From NCBI GenBank assembly GCA_030692905.1, contig JAUYBT010000030.1:1-37529 (forward strand): a stretch of DNA of 37,529 nucleotides, in the 5' to 3' direction. Below, in pieces: positions 25,646-34,049 of the stretch. Position 1 is the first letter of the stretch. Every line of letters begins with the position of its first letter. Source of the stretch: Bacteroidales bacterium (GTDB lineage Bacteria; Bacteroidota; Bacteroidia; Bacteroidales; VadinHA17). Both the position numbers and the translations under genes were made by a program. Below the pieces are notes generated by a model. The model did not search any database. It saw only the letters and a program-made list of their open reading frames with translations, and had not been told where the DNA came from.

Positions 25646-27052
25646 TCATTTAAGCTTTGCAGAATCAGGAGGATCAATAACCGTTTCATTTGCTTCAGGT
25701 TCATCATTGGTTTCAATCCGTACAAACTGAAGAGGTTTACGAAACCATGATGTCCGGTATGCACCATAAAGGACACCGGCTGTAAGCCAGCACATTCCTG
25801 CGATCTTGGCTTTGTATCCAAGGCTGAGCCATAGATATAAACAGATAGTAAATCCTAAGATCGGTACAATAAGATTGCTGAAGGTTTTGTGTTCGTTGCG
25901 TAAAAAATAGCGCACAAAAGCAGAGGCATTAACCCCCATGAATGCAATTAAGGCCCCAAAATTTAGTAATTGAGCACCTAACGGGTAGGTAAGCAGGAAT
26001 ACGCCGAAAAGGACTATTACGCCGACCAGGATTATATTGTTAGAAGGTATGCGCGTGCGTGGATTAATTTTAGCAAAGAACTTACCGGGGATAGCATTGT
26101 CTCGTCCCATTCCATATAGAAGACGGCCGGCTCCGAGATGGGCACCTGAACCTGAACCTATTGTCGCTACCAGTAGTGCAAGGTTGACAGCATGGAAGAG
26201 CCATTGGCCACCTGCCTTTCCTGCTACATAACAGAATGCCGTGTCCTGGTCCGGAAAGGTTGTTCCCGGCCATACAAGCTGAGCGGTATAAACCTGTATT
26301 GAAGCAAGCACACCTGTAATAAGGCAAACCAGGACTGTAGCCAACAGGATGTTGCGTCGTGGATTATGAACCTCTTCAGACAATGTTGAAATTCCGTCGA
26401 AACCAATGTAGGTAAGGACTGCCAGCGATGCACCTGCAGATACTGCGGAAAACGAAAAAGTCTTGGGATCATAAAATGGTCTTGTCCATTCAGCTGCATT
26501 GACGGGAGGATGTAAAAAAAGATAACGGGCCGCCGCTCCCAGGAAAAGAATAATAACCACACCCAATCCGGTAGCTATGATAGAGTTAGTACGTGAACTG
26601 GCTTCAATTCCACGCAAGTTCATTGCCGTAAATAAACATGTAAAAGCAATTGCGTAAACTGCGAAGGGTATTTCGGGAATTAAATTCATGGAAGCCTTAC
26701 TGATCCATATCACGCTGATTATAGGATTCATTACATAGTCGAAAATCATACCCCAGCCTACAAAGTAACCAAGTGCGGGATGAATTTCCCTGCTGACATA
26801 TGTATATGCCGAACCGGCACTGGGATAAGCATTAGCCATACGCCCGTAACTGATAGCAGTGAACAGCATCGCCACCATACCTATCAGAATCGTGGTAACC
26901 ACATGACCATGAGCTAAACCTGCAGCAGCGCCGAACAATGGCATTGGCGCCGTAGGCTGAATAAGAATAATCCCGTACAGTACCAGTGACGAAAGTCCAA
27001 GAACACGTTTTAAGCCCGGTCCTGAAACGGATGATGTTTGGGTGCCACTCAT
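25646..27052 (-). CDS. APC-family amino acid/polyamine permease (PuuP-like)
   Basis: Inner-membrane transporter, 468 residues with about 12 membrane helices. Helix 1 has the unwound-helix region (LVLYGIILIQPTAPMPLFGAAAG). MLFTAISYGRMANAYPSAGSAYTYVSREI is the conserved helix 2-3 region shared with the putrescine importer PuuP and related APC proteins. The substrate is probably an amino acid or polyamine. The tail after the last helix is hydrophilic and ends DPPDSAKLK. Base composition reads richer in G+C than the core genes (29 of 60 in 26761-26820). Together with its place inside the repeat-bounded segment this suggests it was acquired. It is divergent from the second GH2 gene. Confidence 0.86.
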   Translation of the reverse strand: MSGTQTSSVSGPGLKRVLGLSSLVLYGIILIQPTAPMPLFGAAAGLAHGHVVTTILIGMVAMLFTAISYGRMANAYPSAGSAYTYVSREIHPALGYFVGWGMIFDYVMNPIISVIWISKASMNLIPEIPFAVYAIAFTCLFTAMNLRGIEASSRTNSIIATGLGVVIILFLGAAARYLFLHPPVNAAEWTRPFYDPKTFSFSAVSAGASLAVLTYIGFDGISTLSEEVHNPRRNILLATVLVCLITGVLASIQVYTAQLVWPGTTFPDQDTAFCYVAGKAGGQWLFHAVNLALLVATIGSGSGAHLGAGRLLYGMGRDNAIPGKFFAKINPRTRIPSNNIILVGVIVLFGVFLLTYPLGAQLLNFGALIAFMGVNASAFVRYFLRNEHKTFSNLIVPILGFTICLYLWLSLGYKAKIAGMCWLTAGVLYGAYRTSWFRKPLQFVRIETNDEPEANETVIDPPDSAKLK

Positions 27053-27115
27053 ATTTCTTTTTTTTAGAAATTCATAGTGTTAATAAAGATAATAACTATA
27101 TATCTAATTTGAAAT

Positions 27116-27144
27116 ATTTGAATCGGAATTAATCCGATTTAAAT
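27116..27144. promoter_or_regulatory. Palindromic operator candidate in divergent promoter region
   Basis: Perfect 7-bp arms AATCGGA / TCCGATT with a 5-base spacer (27121-27139) extend outward to ATTT / AAAT with one mismatch, giving about 12-bp arms. It is nearly midway between the divergent permease and GH2 starts, where a regulator controlling both would bind. No regulator gene is in the window. Confidence 0.4.
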
Positions 27145-27224
27145 GTAAAAGCTTCCTGTCAATTTATTTTACTAACTTTAATACTTAAAAATGAATTTAT
27201 ACATCTATCATTAAAACCCGCGAT

Positions 27225-29810
27225 ATGAAAACCCGTATTATCTTCACTGCCGTCGTATTGGTTATCCTTTCCTTAACCTGCCTCGCACAGGCCCCTGCAG
27301 GCAGAAAAATTCTGCTTAAAGATAACTGGGCAATACAGTCTTCCAATGAAATCAAGCCAGACGGTAAAGCCATTTCAAATACCGGCTTCAATACCAATGG
27401 ATGGTATCCCACTTCTGTGCCTGCAACTGTTCTTGCTGCATTAGTTGCCAACAAGGTTTACCCCGATCCCTATTTTGGAACCAACATCAAAAACCTTCCC
27501 GGTACAACCCCCGAGCGGAACAGAGACATGCCCGATGGCAGTCCGTTTAAGGTTGCCTGGTGGTACCGTACCGAGTTCAAACTCCCTGCCGATTATAAAG
27601 GAATGCACACCTGGCTGCAGTTTCACAGCATCAACTACAAAGCAAATATCTGGCTGAACGGCAAGCTTATTGCCGATACAACCACTATTGAAGGTGCGTA
27701 TCGTCTCTTTAACCTCGATATTTCAAAAGAAGCCTTACCAGGCGATAACAATTGCCTGGCCCTGGAGATATTTCCTCCAAAGGGAATGGACCTTACCATC
27801 ACCTGGGTTGACTGGAACCCCACCCCGCCCGACCGGGGCATGGGTATATGGTACGACGTGTCCGTTCATGCAACCGGTGCAGTGGCAATTGAAAACCCCC
27901 ATGTGGTAACAAAGCTGAACCTGCCGTCAACCGACCAGGCCAGACTCACGGTCACGGCAGAACTGCGGAATGCAGAGAAGAAACCGGTAACAGGAATGCT
28001 GAAAGGGACCATTGAAAATATTACTTTCTCGCAAGAAGTAAAGCTGGGAGCCGGGGAAACAAAGCTGGTGAGTTTTCTGCCTGAGACATTTCCCCAACTG
28101 GTGATGGCTAATCCGCGCCTCTGGTGGCCGCATACAGTAGGTCCCCAAAACCTTTATGACCTGAACCTTAGTTTTGAGGCCTCAGGCAGTACAACGGACA
28201 CCAAAAAAGTGCGCTTTGGCATTCGCGAGATCACCGCATGGATGAACAATTTCGACAAACTTCATACAAAAGTTTTCCAGGTGAATGGTAAGAACATCGT
28301 TATCAGGGGCGGCGGCTATGTGCAAGACCTGATGCTGCGGCCATCCAATGAACGGACAGACGCAGACCTGTTGTATGCAAAGCACATGAACCTGAATACC
28401 CTGAGGATGGAAGCTCCGCGGGGCTCTGATTATTTGTTTGAAAGGTGCGATGAAGAAGGCATTTTGCTCATGGTGGGCTGGTGCTGCTGCAGTGCATGGG
28501 AACGCTGGAAAAACTGGACACCGCACACAGGTGATGTGGCCGAATTGAGCTGGAAAGACCAGATTGTCCATCTGCGCAATCATCCTTCGGTTTTTACCTG
28601 GCTATACGGAAGTGATAATTTCCCACCCCCTGATGTTGAAAAGAGATACATCAAAGTATTGGATGAATATGACAACACCCGGCCTTATGAATCTTCAGCC
28701 ACCCAGGCCCCCAGTACCATTACCGGCTTGACCGGTGTGTGGATGGGTCCCTATCCAAAGGTGTATGCTTATTTCCCACCTTCCTACTGGTATACGAAAC
28801 TGGAGTTCAATACGGAAGCCGGTCCCACAGGCGAACAATTGCCGCCAATCGAGACAATGAGGCGGATGATGCCCGAAAAGGACTTGTGGCCCATGAGTGA
28901 ATCATGGGATCTGCGCCTGCATAAAGCATTTTATCCGATTGCAAGGGCAGCTCTTGAATCACGCTATGGTAAACCAACCGGCGTGGAAGAGTATTGCATG
29001 AAGTCGCAGGTGTTTCAGAATGAGGCTGTAAAGGCCATGTTCGAGGCTTTTGCAGGCAATAAATACCGTTCCAGCGGCATTATTTACTGGATGTACAACT
29101 CCGCCTGGCCCAAGATGTACTGGCAATTGTACGACTATTATTTTATGCCCAACGGGGCTTTTTACGGGGCAAAGAATGCCTGCGAACCGCTGCATATCCA
29201 GTATTGCTATGATGACAATTCAATTAAAATTGTGAATTGCTTTTACAAGGATTTTAACGGATTGAAAGCATCCGTGAAAATCTTTGATTTCAATATGGCT
29301 GAAGTCTGGTCGAAAGTGGTAGATGCCGGTGTAGCTGCCGATGAGAGCAAAAAAATACTGAACCTTGAAATTCCAAAGGATATTACAAAGGTTTATTTCC
29401 TCAAGTTGGAGTTAAAAGATGCTTCAGGAAAACCGGTATCATCCAATTTTTATTGGTTAAGCTCCAATGGGGATGAGAAGGCCGATTTTACTGATCTCAG
29501 CAAGCTTCCCGTGGCGAATGTAAATGTTACTGCATCAGCAATGCAGCAGGAAGGAAATAAATGCCGGCTCACGGTTACCATTGAAAATCCGGGTACGGGA
29601 CTAGCTTTTGCTGTGAATCCAAAGATACTGAAACTGACTTCCAAGGATCCGGTACTGCCTGTGTTCTGGGAGGATAATTATATTTCGCTCCTGCCAAAGG
29701 AAAAGCGGACGCTGCAGGTTGAATTCGACGTGAAAAATCTGAATGGTGAAAAGCTTCTGCTGAAAGTTGAAGGGTGGAATGTGAATGTGGTGGAAAAGGA
29801 AATTAGGTAG
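27225..29810 (+). CDS. GH2 exo-beta-D-glucosaminidase-like enzyme (CsxA type)
   Basis: Exported GH2 glycosidase of 861 residues with a Sec signal (MKTRIIFTAVVLVILSLTCLAQAPAG). Sugar-binding jelly-roll (VAWWYRTEFKLPADYKGMHTW...KANIWLNGK), Ig-like domains and barrel follow in order. The acid/base position is Asp464 in WLYGSDNFPP rather than the Glu of ordinary GH2 enzymes. The nucleophile is Glu531 in FNTEAGPTGE. The Asp acid/base marks the CsxA (chitosan exo-glucosaminidase) and endo-beta-mannosidase branch, so an exo-glucosaminidase or related mannosidase activity is likely. G+C content is visibly higher than in the core genes (32 of 60 in 27841-27900). An intron follows 14 bases after the stop. 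Confidence 0.85.
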   Translation: MKTRIIFTAVVLVILSLTCLAQAPAGRKILLKDNWAIQSSNEIKPDGKAISNTGFNTNGWYPTSVPATVLAALVANKVYPDPYFGTNIKNLPGTTPERNRDMPDGSPFKVAWWYRTEFKLPADYKGMHTWLQFHSINYKANIWLNGKLIADTTTIEGAYRLFNLDISKEALPGDNNCLALEIFPPKGMDLTITWVDWNPTPPDRGMGIWYDVSVHATGAVAIENPHVVTKLNLPSTDQARLTVTAELRNAEKKPVTGMLKGTIENITFSQEVKLGAGETKLVSFLPETFPQLVMANPRLWWPHTVGPQNLYDLNLSFEASGSTTDTKKVRFGIREITAWMNNFDKLHTKVFQVNGKNIVIRGGGYVQDLMLRPSNERTDADLLYAKHMNLNTLRMEAPRGSDYLFERCDEEGILLMVGWCCCSAWERWKNWTPHTGDVAELSWKDQIVHLRNHPSVFTWLYGSDNFPPPDVEKRYIKVLDEYDNTRPYESSATQAPSTITGLTGVWMGPYPKVYAYFPPSYWYTKLEFNTEAGPTGEQLPPIETMRRMMPEKDLWPMSESWDLRLHKAFYPIARAALESRYGKPTGVEEYCMKSQVFQNEAVKAMFEAFAGNKYRSSGIIYWMYNSAWPKMYWQLYDYYFMPNGAFYGAKNACEPLHIQYCYDDNSIKIVNCFYKDFNGLKASVKIFDFNMAEVWSKVVDAGVAADESKKILNLEIPKDITKVYFLKLELKDASGKPVSSNFYWLSSNGDEKADFTDLSKLPVANVNVTASAMQQEGNKCRLTVTIENPGTGLAFAVNPKILKLTSKDPVLPVFWEDNYISLLPKEKRTLQVEFDVKNLNGEKLLLKVEGWNVNVVEKEIR

Positions 29811-29824
29811 GTGTTAGGGTAAGT

Positions 29825-30461
29825 GTGTGCCTTGAATGAGCCTTATCGAAAGATGAGAATCAATGCTGTAAGTAAGATGGAGGAAGGCCCTCCGCAGGTG
29901 TTGTACAGGCGAGACCTGCAAACCGTCCTACGGTGCTTCTCGGGTGACTGAGCGGTATTGAACGGTTAGGGAAAAAGTCCTGTTGGAAGGATTAGGTAAG
30001 GATAGAAAAGATGAACGAAAGTGAACCTCTGTTGAAGTGCCGTGAAAACGAACTTCCTGTCAAAACTACCGTTTACTTACGACGGAGGATAAATGTAGCG
30101 GGCACCTGTTTACTGGCTACATGGCAGGCGTCATAGAGGAAGCATGATTTCTATTCGGGCTTACTTATGGAACAAGGGAAGTCTTGCAGAGATGCAAAGG
30201 GAAAGGCACAAGCAGGGGAAACACTTGCGAGGCTGAATACTGATGATCTGCAAGATGGCGGACTACCTCGTAGTAGTGAAGAAGCTTCTGTAATGGGAGT
30301 GGAGCGAAGGGGGTAGCAGCTTAATACGTCGCTAAATGAACAACTGTATTTACAGGAGGATTTAGCCAGCGAAGTATTAACTGAAGAGCCGTATGATGGG
30401 AGACTATCACGTACGGTTCCGTGAAAGGTTTGGGGGTGAAATTCCCCCTTACCTATTCGAC
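29825..30461 (+). mobile_element. ORF-less group II intron
   Basis: About 637 bases with group II intron features. The 5' end starts GTGTGCC (a two-base shift to 29823 is possible). A bacterial intron core block ends in GGAGTGGAGCGAAGGGGGTA (30296-30315). Domain IV is reduced to a short hairpin (TTAATAC... pairing with ...GTATTAA, about 30321-30380). Domain V is 34 nt at 30386-30419 (GAGCCGTATGATGGGAGACT, then the pairing strand). Domain VI has GGGGG/CCCCC arms, and the 3' end is near TTCGAC at 30461. No reverse transcriptase frame exists, so splicing or mobility would need a protein supplied from elsewhere. It lies between a GH2 stop and direct repeat B. Confidence 0.85.
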
Positions 30462-30475
30462 TAATGAAAATCGGA

Positions 30476-30550
30476 GGGGATTACCTGCGGTGATCCCTTG
30501 TGGGAGTTCCTTGCAACGCCAAATTACTCCCTTACTCGTTTCACTCGTAT
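30476..30550 (+). repeat. Direct repeat copy B (75 bp)
   Basis: Second copy of the repeat at 25525-25599 (71/75 identical, same direction). It starts 15 bases after the intron 3' end. AAATTACTCCCT inside it (30521-30532) is repeated in inverse orientation at 30625-30636 beside tRNA-Ser. Confidence 0.9.
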
Positions 30551-30553
30551 GGA

Positions 30554-30609
30554 CTTTTTATTTTCATAGCTTTCCCAAACTGGTTTTGGAAAGCTATGAA
30601 AATAAAAAG
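30554..30609. repeat. Long perfect hairpin (22-bp arms)
   Basis: Arm 30554-30575 begins CTTTTTATTTTCATAGC and is matched exactly, as reverse complement, by 30588-30609. The 12-base middle is itself nearly self-complementary (AAAC / GTTT with one C/T mismatch), so the structure is close to a 56-base palindrome. It touches the tRNA-Ser terminator on its right side. Confidence 0.85.
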
Positions 30610-30628
30610 CCCCCGGCTTTGCCGAGGG
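30604..30628 (-). terminator. Terminator of tRNA-Ser
   Basis: On the minus strand CCCTCGGC, loop AAA, GCCGGGGG (one mismatch) is followed by CTTTTTATTTT. It begins about 16 bases after the tRNA 3' end. The T tail overlaps the right arm of the 22-bp hairpin. Confidence 0.75.
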
Positions 30629-30642
30629 AGTAATTTATCTTT

Positions 30643-30731
<89 letters not shown>

Positions 30732-30750
30732 TTTTTAATGCATCAGGTGT

Positions 30751-30798
30751 AAAAAAACAGGGGCGCAAATTACAAAAATATTTTTACAAAACGCCCTG
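30751..30798 (-). terminator. Terminator after ansA
   Basis: Minus strand: CAGGGCG (plus 30792-30798) pairs with CGCCCCTG (30758-30765, one bulge), followed by TTTTTTT (30751-30757). It begins directly after the ansA stop and ends the gdhA-tatD-ansA run. Confidence 0.75.
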
Positions 30799-31833
30799 TC
30801 ATGAGATTTCTCCTGCCAGGGTCTTATTCAATGATTGTACTACTTTTTCCCTCGATGAGTATCTGCCAAGCAGATGCATAAGTTTGGTAACAGAAGCTTC
30901 CGATGTAATGTCTTTACCGCTCACCACACCGGCTGCCAGCATCTGACGGCTTGTCTCATACAAACCCATTTCAACACTACCTCCAAGGCACTGGGTGACA
31001 TTGAAGATTATTCCTCCATTATCAATGTAGTATTTAAGATCATCTAAAAACCATTGGTATGTGGGTGCATTCCCCGACCCGAAGGTCTCAATAATTAATC
31101 CTCTCAGCCCATCAGTATTAATAATAGCCTGAACAAGTTTTCTGTTAATCCCAGGGAAGAGTTTCAGTATGGCAACGTTGGTATCGAATGTTTTATTAAC
31201 TATAAGTTTCTGATCTTTTGCATGATATCTTATCAGGTTACTAAAATATTTCAAATGTAATCCGACTTCTGCAAGAGGAGGATAGTTGGGAGAATAGAAG
31301 GCGTCGAAATGCTCAGCGCTCATCTTGGTGGTACGATTTCCACGGGTTAGTTTATTGTCGAAATATATACAAACCTCAGGTACTGCCGGAACCCCGTTTT
31401 CCTTGGCTGCAGCGATTTCTATTGCGGTGATGAGATTCTCTTTTCCATCAGTACGAAGCAGACCTATCGGCAATTGCGAACCGGTAAGAATAACGGGTTT
31501 TCCCAGGTTCTCCAGCATAAAGCTTAACGCTGATGCAGTATATGCCATTGTATCAGTTCCATGTAATACCACAAAGCCGTCAAAATCATTGTAGTTTTCT
31601 TCAATGATCTCAGCCATTTTAACCCAGACTCCGGGATCGATATTGGATGAATCCTTTACCGGATCAAAAGAGATTGAGTGAAGGTCATAACCGAACTTCA
31701 GGAGTTCGGGTACGTGATCTGAAATATGCCGGAAGTCGATTGGTATCAGCGATCCGGTTACAGGATCGTGAACCATCCCGATGGTTCCCCCTGTATAAAT
31801 GATCAGTATAGAGATATCCTTTTTATTTTTCAT
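30799..31833 (-). CDS. ansA: Type I (cytoplasmic) L-asparaginase
   Basis: Hydrolyses L-asparagine to aspartate and ammonia. 344 residues without a signal peptide, as expected for the cytoplasmic AnsA type. The first catalytic Thr is in IIYTGGTIGMVHD, and the second Thr with its Asp in VVLHGTDTMAYTASALSFM. GLIIETFGSGNAPT is the conserved C-terminal domain motif. The start lies 9 bases after the tatD stop, so ansA is co-transcribed with tatD and gdhA. Ammonia released here and glutamate dehydrogenase two genes upstream suggest a nitrogen-handling operon. Confidence 0.93.
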   Translation of the reverse strand: MKNKKDISILIIYTGGTIGMVHDPVTGSLIPIDFRHISDHVPELLKFGYDLHSISFDPVKDSSNIDPGVWVKMAEIIEENYNDFDGFVVLHGTDTMAYTASALSFMLENLGKPVILTGSQLPIGLLRTDGKENLITAIEIAAAKENGVPAVPEVCIYFDNKLTRGNRTTKMSAEHFDAFYSPNYPPLAEVGLHLKYFSNLIRYHAKDQKLIVNKTFDTNVAILKLFPGINRKLVQAIINTDGLRGLIIETFGSGNAPTYQWFLDDLKYYIDNGGIIFNVTQCLGGSVEMGLYETSRQMLAAGVVSGKDITSEASVTKLMHLLGRYSSREKVVQSLNKTLAGEIS

Positions 31834-31842
31834 TATTTCCTT

Positions 31843-32610
31843 TCAAAGATTGAAAAGTCGGGTTGAGTTAGTATACGTTATTGAAGCAACTTCTTCTTCA
31901 CTCATTCCGAAAATTTCTGCGAGTTTTTTATTAATAATACAAATATACGAACTCTCGTTCCTTTTTCCTCTATGTGGTACTGGCGCAAGATATGGAGAGT
32001 CAGTTTCAAGAATAAGGTTCTCCGGGCCAGTCTCTTTAACTATTTTGTCGAGCCCGGAGTTCTTAAAGGTTACAATACCTCCAATCCCAAGTTTAAATCC
32101 CATACCTATTGCTTTCTCAGCATCTTTGATATTCCCCGTAAAGGCATGTAAAACACCTTTTAAACCTTTCCCTTCAAATTCATCCAAGACTGAAAAAACT
32201 TCAGGGAAAGAATCCCTTGAATGAATTACAACAGGTAAGCCTTTATCTAATGCAAAGGCAATCTGCCTTCTGAAAGCAACCAGCTGTTCTTTCAGGAAAG
32301 TCTTATCCCAATACAGATCGATCCCGATTTCCCCGATTGCAATGAATTTATGTTTTGTAAACAGGTTTTCAAACTTATCGAGTTGAACAATGTAGTCCTC
32401 TTTGACAGAAGTGGGATGAAGGCCAATCATAGGATAACATATTCCAGGATATCTGTCAACTGTAGAAAGTATGCGGTCAACAGACTGAATATCAATGTTA
32501 GGCAGCAGCATTTTTGAGATACCACTGCTGCCAGCTCTGTTTACAGCTTCATCCCTGTCGGTATCGAATTCCGGAAGATAAAGATGGGTATGGGTATCAA
32601 TCAATTGCAT
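31843..32610 (-). CDS. tatD: TatD-family metal-dependent DNase
   Basis: TIM-barrel metallohydrolase with DNase activity in characterised relatives, 255 residues. Metal ligands are in order: IDTHTHLYLPEFD, Glu in AIGEIGIDLYWD, His in VVIHSRDS, His in VLHAFTG and Asp in LETDSPYLAP. Despite the name it is not part of the Tat translocase. Its ATG overlaps the gdhA stop by one base (TAATG), indicating coupling. The symbol follows the family; closely similar paralogues (YcfH, YjjV) cannot be separated by eye. Confidence 0.88.
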   Translation of the reverse strand: MQLIDTHTHLYLPEFDTDRDEAVNRAGSSGISKMLLPNIDIQSVDRILSTVDRYPGICYPMIGLHPTSVKEDYIVQLDKFENLFTKHKFIAIGEIGIDLYWDKTFLKEQLVAFRRQIAFALDKGLPVVIHSRDSFPEVFSVLDEFEGKGLKGVLHAFTGNIKDAEKAIGMGFKLGIGGIVTFKNSGLDKIVKETGPENLILETDSPYLAPVPHRGKRNESSYICIINKKLAEIFGMSEEEVASITYTNSTRLFNL

Positions 32611-33959
32611 TAAACAACTCCCTGGGCAATCATGGCATTTGCGACCTTCACAAATCCTCCGATATTGGCACCATCAACATAATTGATAAACCCATCTTCC
32701 TTAGTGCCATACTTCACACAAGTTTTATGAATATTTATCATGATTGTCTGTAGTTTTGCATCTACCTCTTCACGCGACCATGGCAGTCTCATGGAGTTCT
32801 GTGTCATCTCAAGTCCCGAGGTTGCAACACCTCCTGCGTTGGCAGCTTTGCCGGGGCCATAAAGTATCTTTGTATTCAGAAATACCTCTACGGCTTCAGG
32901 TGTGGAAGGCATATTCGCACCTTCAGATACACAAATGCAACCATTCTTAACAAGCAATTTAGCCTCTTCTTCGTTTATTTCATTCTGTGTTGCATTAGGC
33001 ATTGCTATATCGCACTTAATGATCCATGGTCTTTTCCCTTCAAAATATTCAACACCATATTTTTCCGCATATTCTCTTATCCTTCCCCTCTTGACATTTT
33101 TAAGCTCCATTATGAATCTGAGTTTTTCGGCATCAATCCCTTTAGGATCATAAATAAATCCGTTTGAATCTGATGATGTAACCACTTTCCCTCCAAATTC
33201 TGTAACTTTTTCTGTTGCATACTGGGCTACATTACCTGATCCTGAAATACATACGATTTTTCCTTTTAAACTCTCACCACGGGTGGATAGCATTTCCTGG
33301 GCAAAATATGTGACTCCGTAACCTGTTGCCTCCGGACGGATAAGAGAACCACCCCATTCAATGCCTTTGCCGGTAAGCACACCGGTAAACTCATTTTTAA
33401 GTCTCTTATACTGACCGAACAGATAACCAATTTCACGGCCACCAACTCCGATATCACCTGCCGGAACATCGGTGTCGGCACCAATATGACGATATAGCTC
33501 CGACATAAAACTCTGACAGAATCTCATTACTTCATTATCCGACTTACCTTTCGGATCAAAATCGGAACCACCTTTTCCACCACCCATAGGTAGTGTGGTG
33601 AGACTGTTTTTAAACACCTGTTCAAAGGCAAGAAATTTAAGAATGCCCAGGTTAACTGTGGGATGAAGTCGGAGTCCTCCTTTATACGGGCCTATGGCAC
33701 TGTTCATCTCAATTCTGTAGCCACGGTTGATCTGAACTTCTCCTTTATCGTCTAACCATGGAACCCTGAAGATAATTGTCCGTTCAGGTTCTGCGATTCT
33801 TTCAAGGATTTTTGCATGTTTATACTTAGGATTTTCTTCGATAAAGGGAATCAGGGATTCTGCTACCTCCTGAACTGCCTGATGGAACTCGTTCTCACCA
33901 GGATTTTTTGCCTTGATCATTGCCATGAATTGTTGTACTCTCGGATCCATAATTGACAA
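32610..33959 (-). CDS. gdhA: Glutamate dehydrogenase, paralogue 1
   Basis: Hexameric-type GDH, 449 residues, interconverting 2-oxoglutarate plus ammonia and glutamate. Catalytic Lys region: GPYKGGLRLHPTVN and LPMGGGKGGSDFDPKGKSD. Dinucleotide site: CISGSGNVAQYA, followed by SSDSNGFIYD. The serine/aspartate pattern resembles NADP-using GDHs such as E. coli GdhA (ASDSSG), so NADP(H) preference is likely but inferred. SEGANMPSTPEAV and NAGGVATSGLEMTQNS match the classical family. It is the first gene of a gdhA-tatD-ansA unit. A second GDH gene lies 1.3 kb upstream on the same strand. Confidence 0.95.
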   Translation of the reverse strand: MSIMDPRVQQFMAMIKAKNPGENEFHQAVQEVAESLIPFIEENPKYKHAKILERIAEPERTIIFRVPWLDDKGEVQINRGYRIEMNSAIGPYKGGLRLHPTVNLGILKFLAFEQVFKNSLTTLPMGGGKGGSDFDPKGKSDNEVMRFCQSFMSELYRHIGADTDVPAGDIGVGGREIGYLFGQYKRLKNEFTGVLTGKGIEWGGSLIRPEATGYGVTYFAQEMLSTRGESLKGKIVCISGSGNVAQYATEKVTEFGGKVVTSSDSNGFIYDPKGIDAEKLRFIMELKNVKRGRIREYAEKYGVEYFEGKRPWIIKCDIAMPNATQNEINEEEAKLLVKNGCICVSEGANMPSTPEAVEVFLNTKILYGPGKAANAGGVATSGLEMTQNSMRLPWSREEVDAKLQTIMINIHKTCVKYGTKEDGFINYVDGANIGGFVKVANAMIAQGVV

Positions 33960-34011
33960 GTTTTAGTTAAAAGGTTAATTGGTAAGTTAAAAGTATAAAA
34001 ACAATGGCAAT

Positions 34012-34042
34012 TATCATTTCATTTTCCAGGGAATAAATGATA
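34012..34042 (-). terminator. Weak stem-loop after dprA
   Basis: TATCATTT (34012-34019) and AAATGATA (34035-34042) can pair over a 15-base loop, 8 bases after the dprA stop. The T-run on the minus strand comes about 11 bases later, so termination is uncertain. Confidence 0.35.
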
Positions 34043-34049
34043 TGACAAC

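Noticed and set aside
28182..28583. 133-codon antisense ORF in the second GH2 gene
   Set aside because: It lies wholly opposite a well-conserved GH2 barrel and has no recognisable features.
29825..30461. Degraded reverse transcriptase gene inside the intron
   Set aside because: Domain IV is too short and forms a paired hairpin; no YADD or maturase motif is found in any frame.
33963..33995. Further heptamer array 5' of gdhA
   Set aside because: GTTAAAA-like units recur, but the 7-base phase is broken and there are no inverted arms, so it is not counted with arrays A-D.
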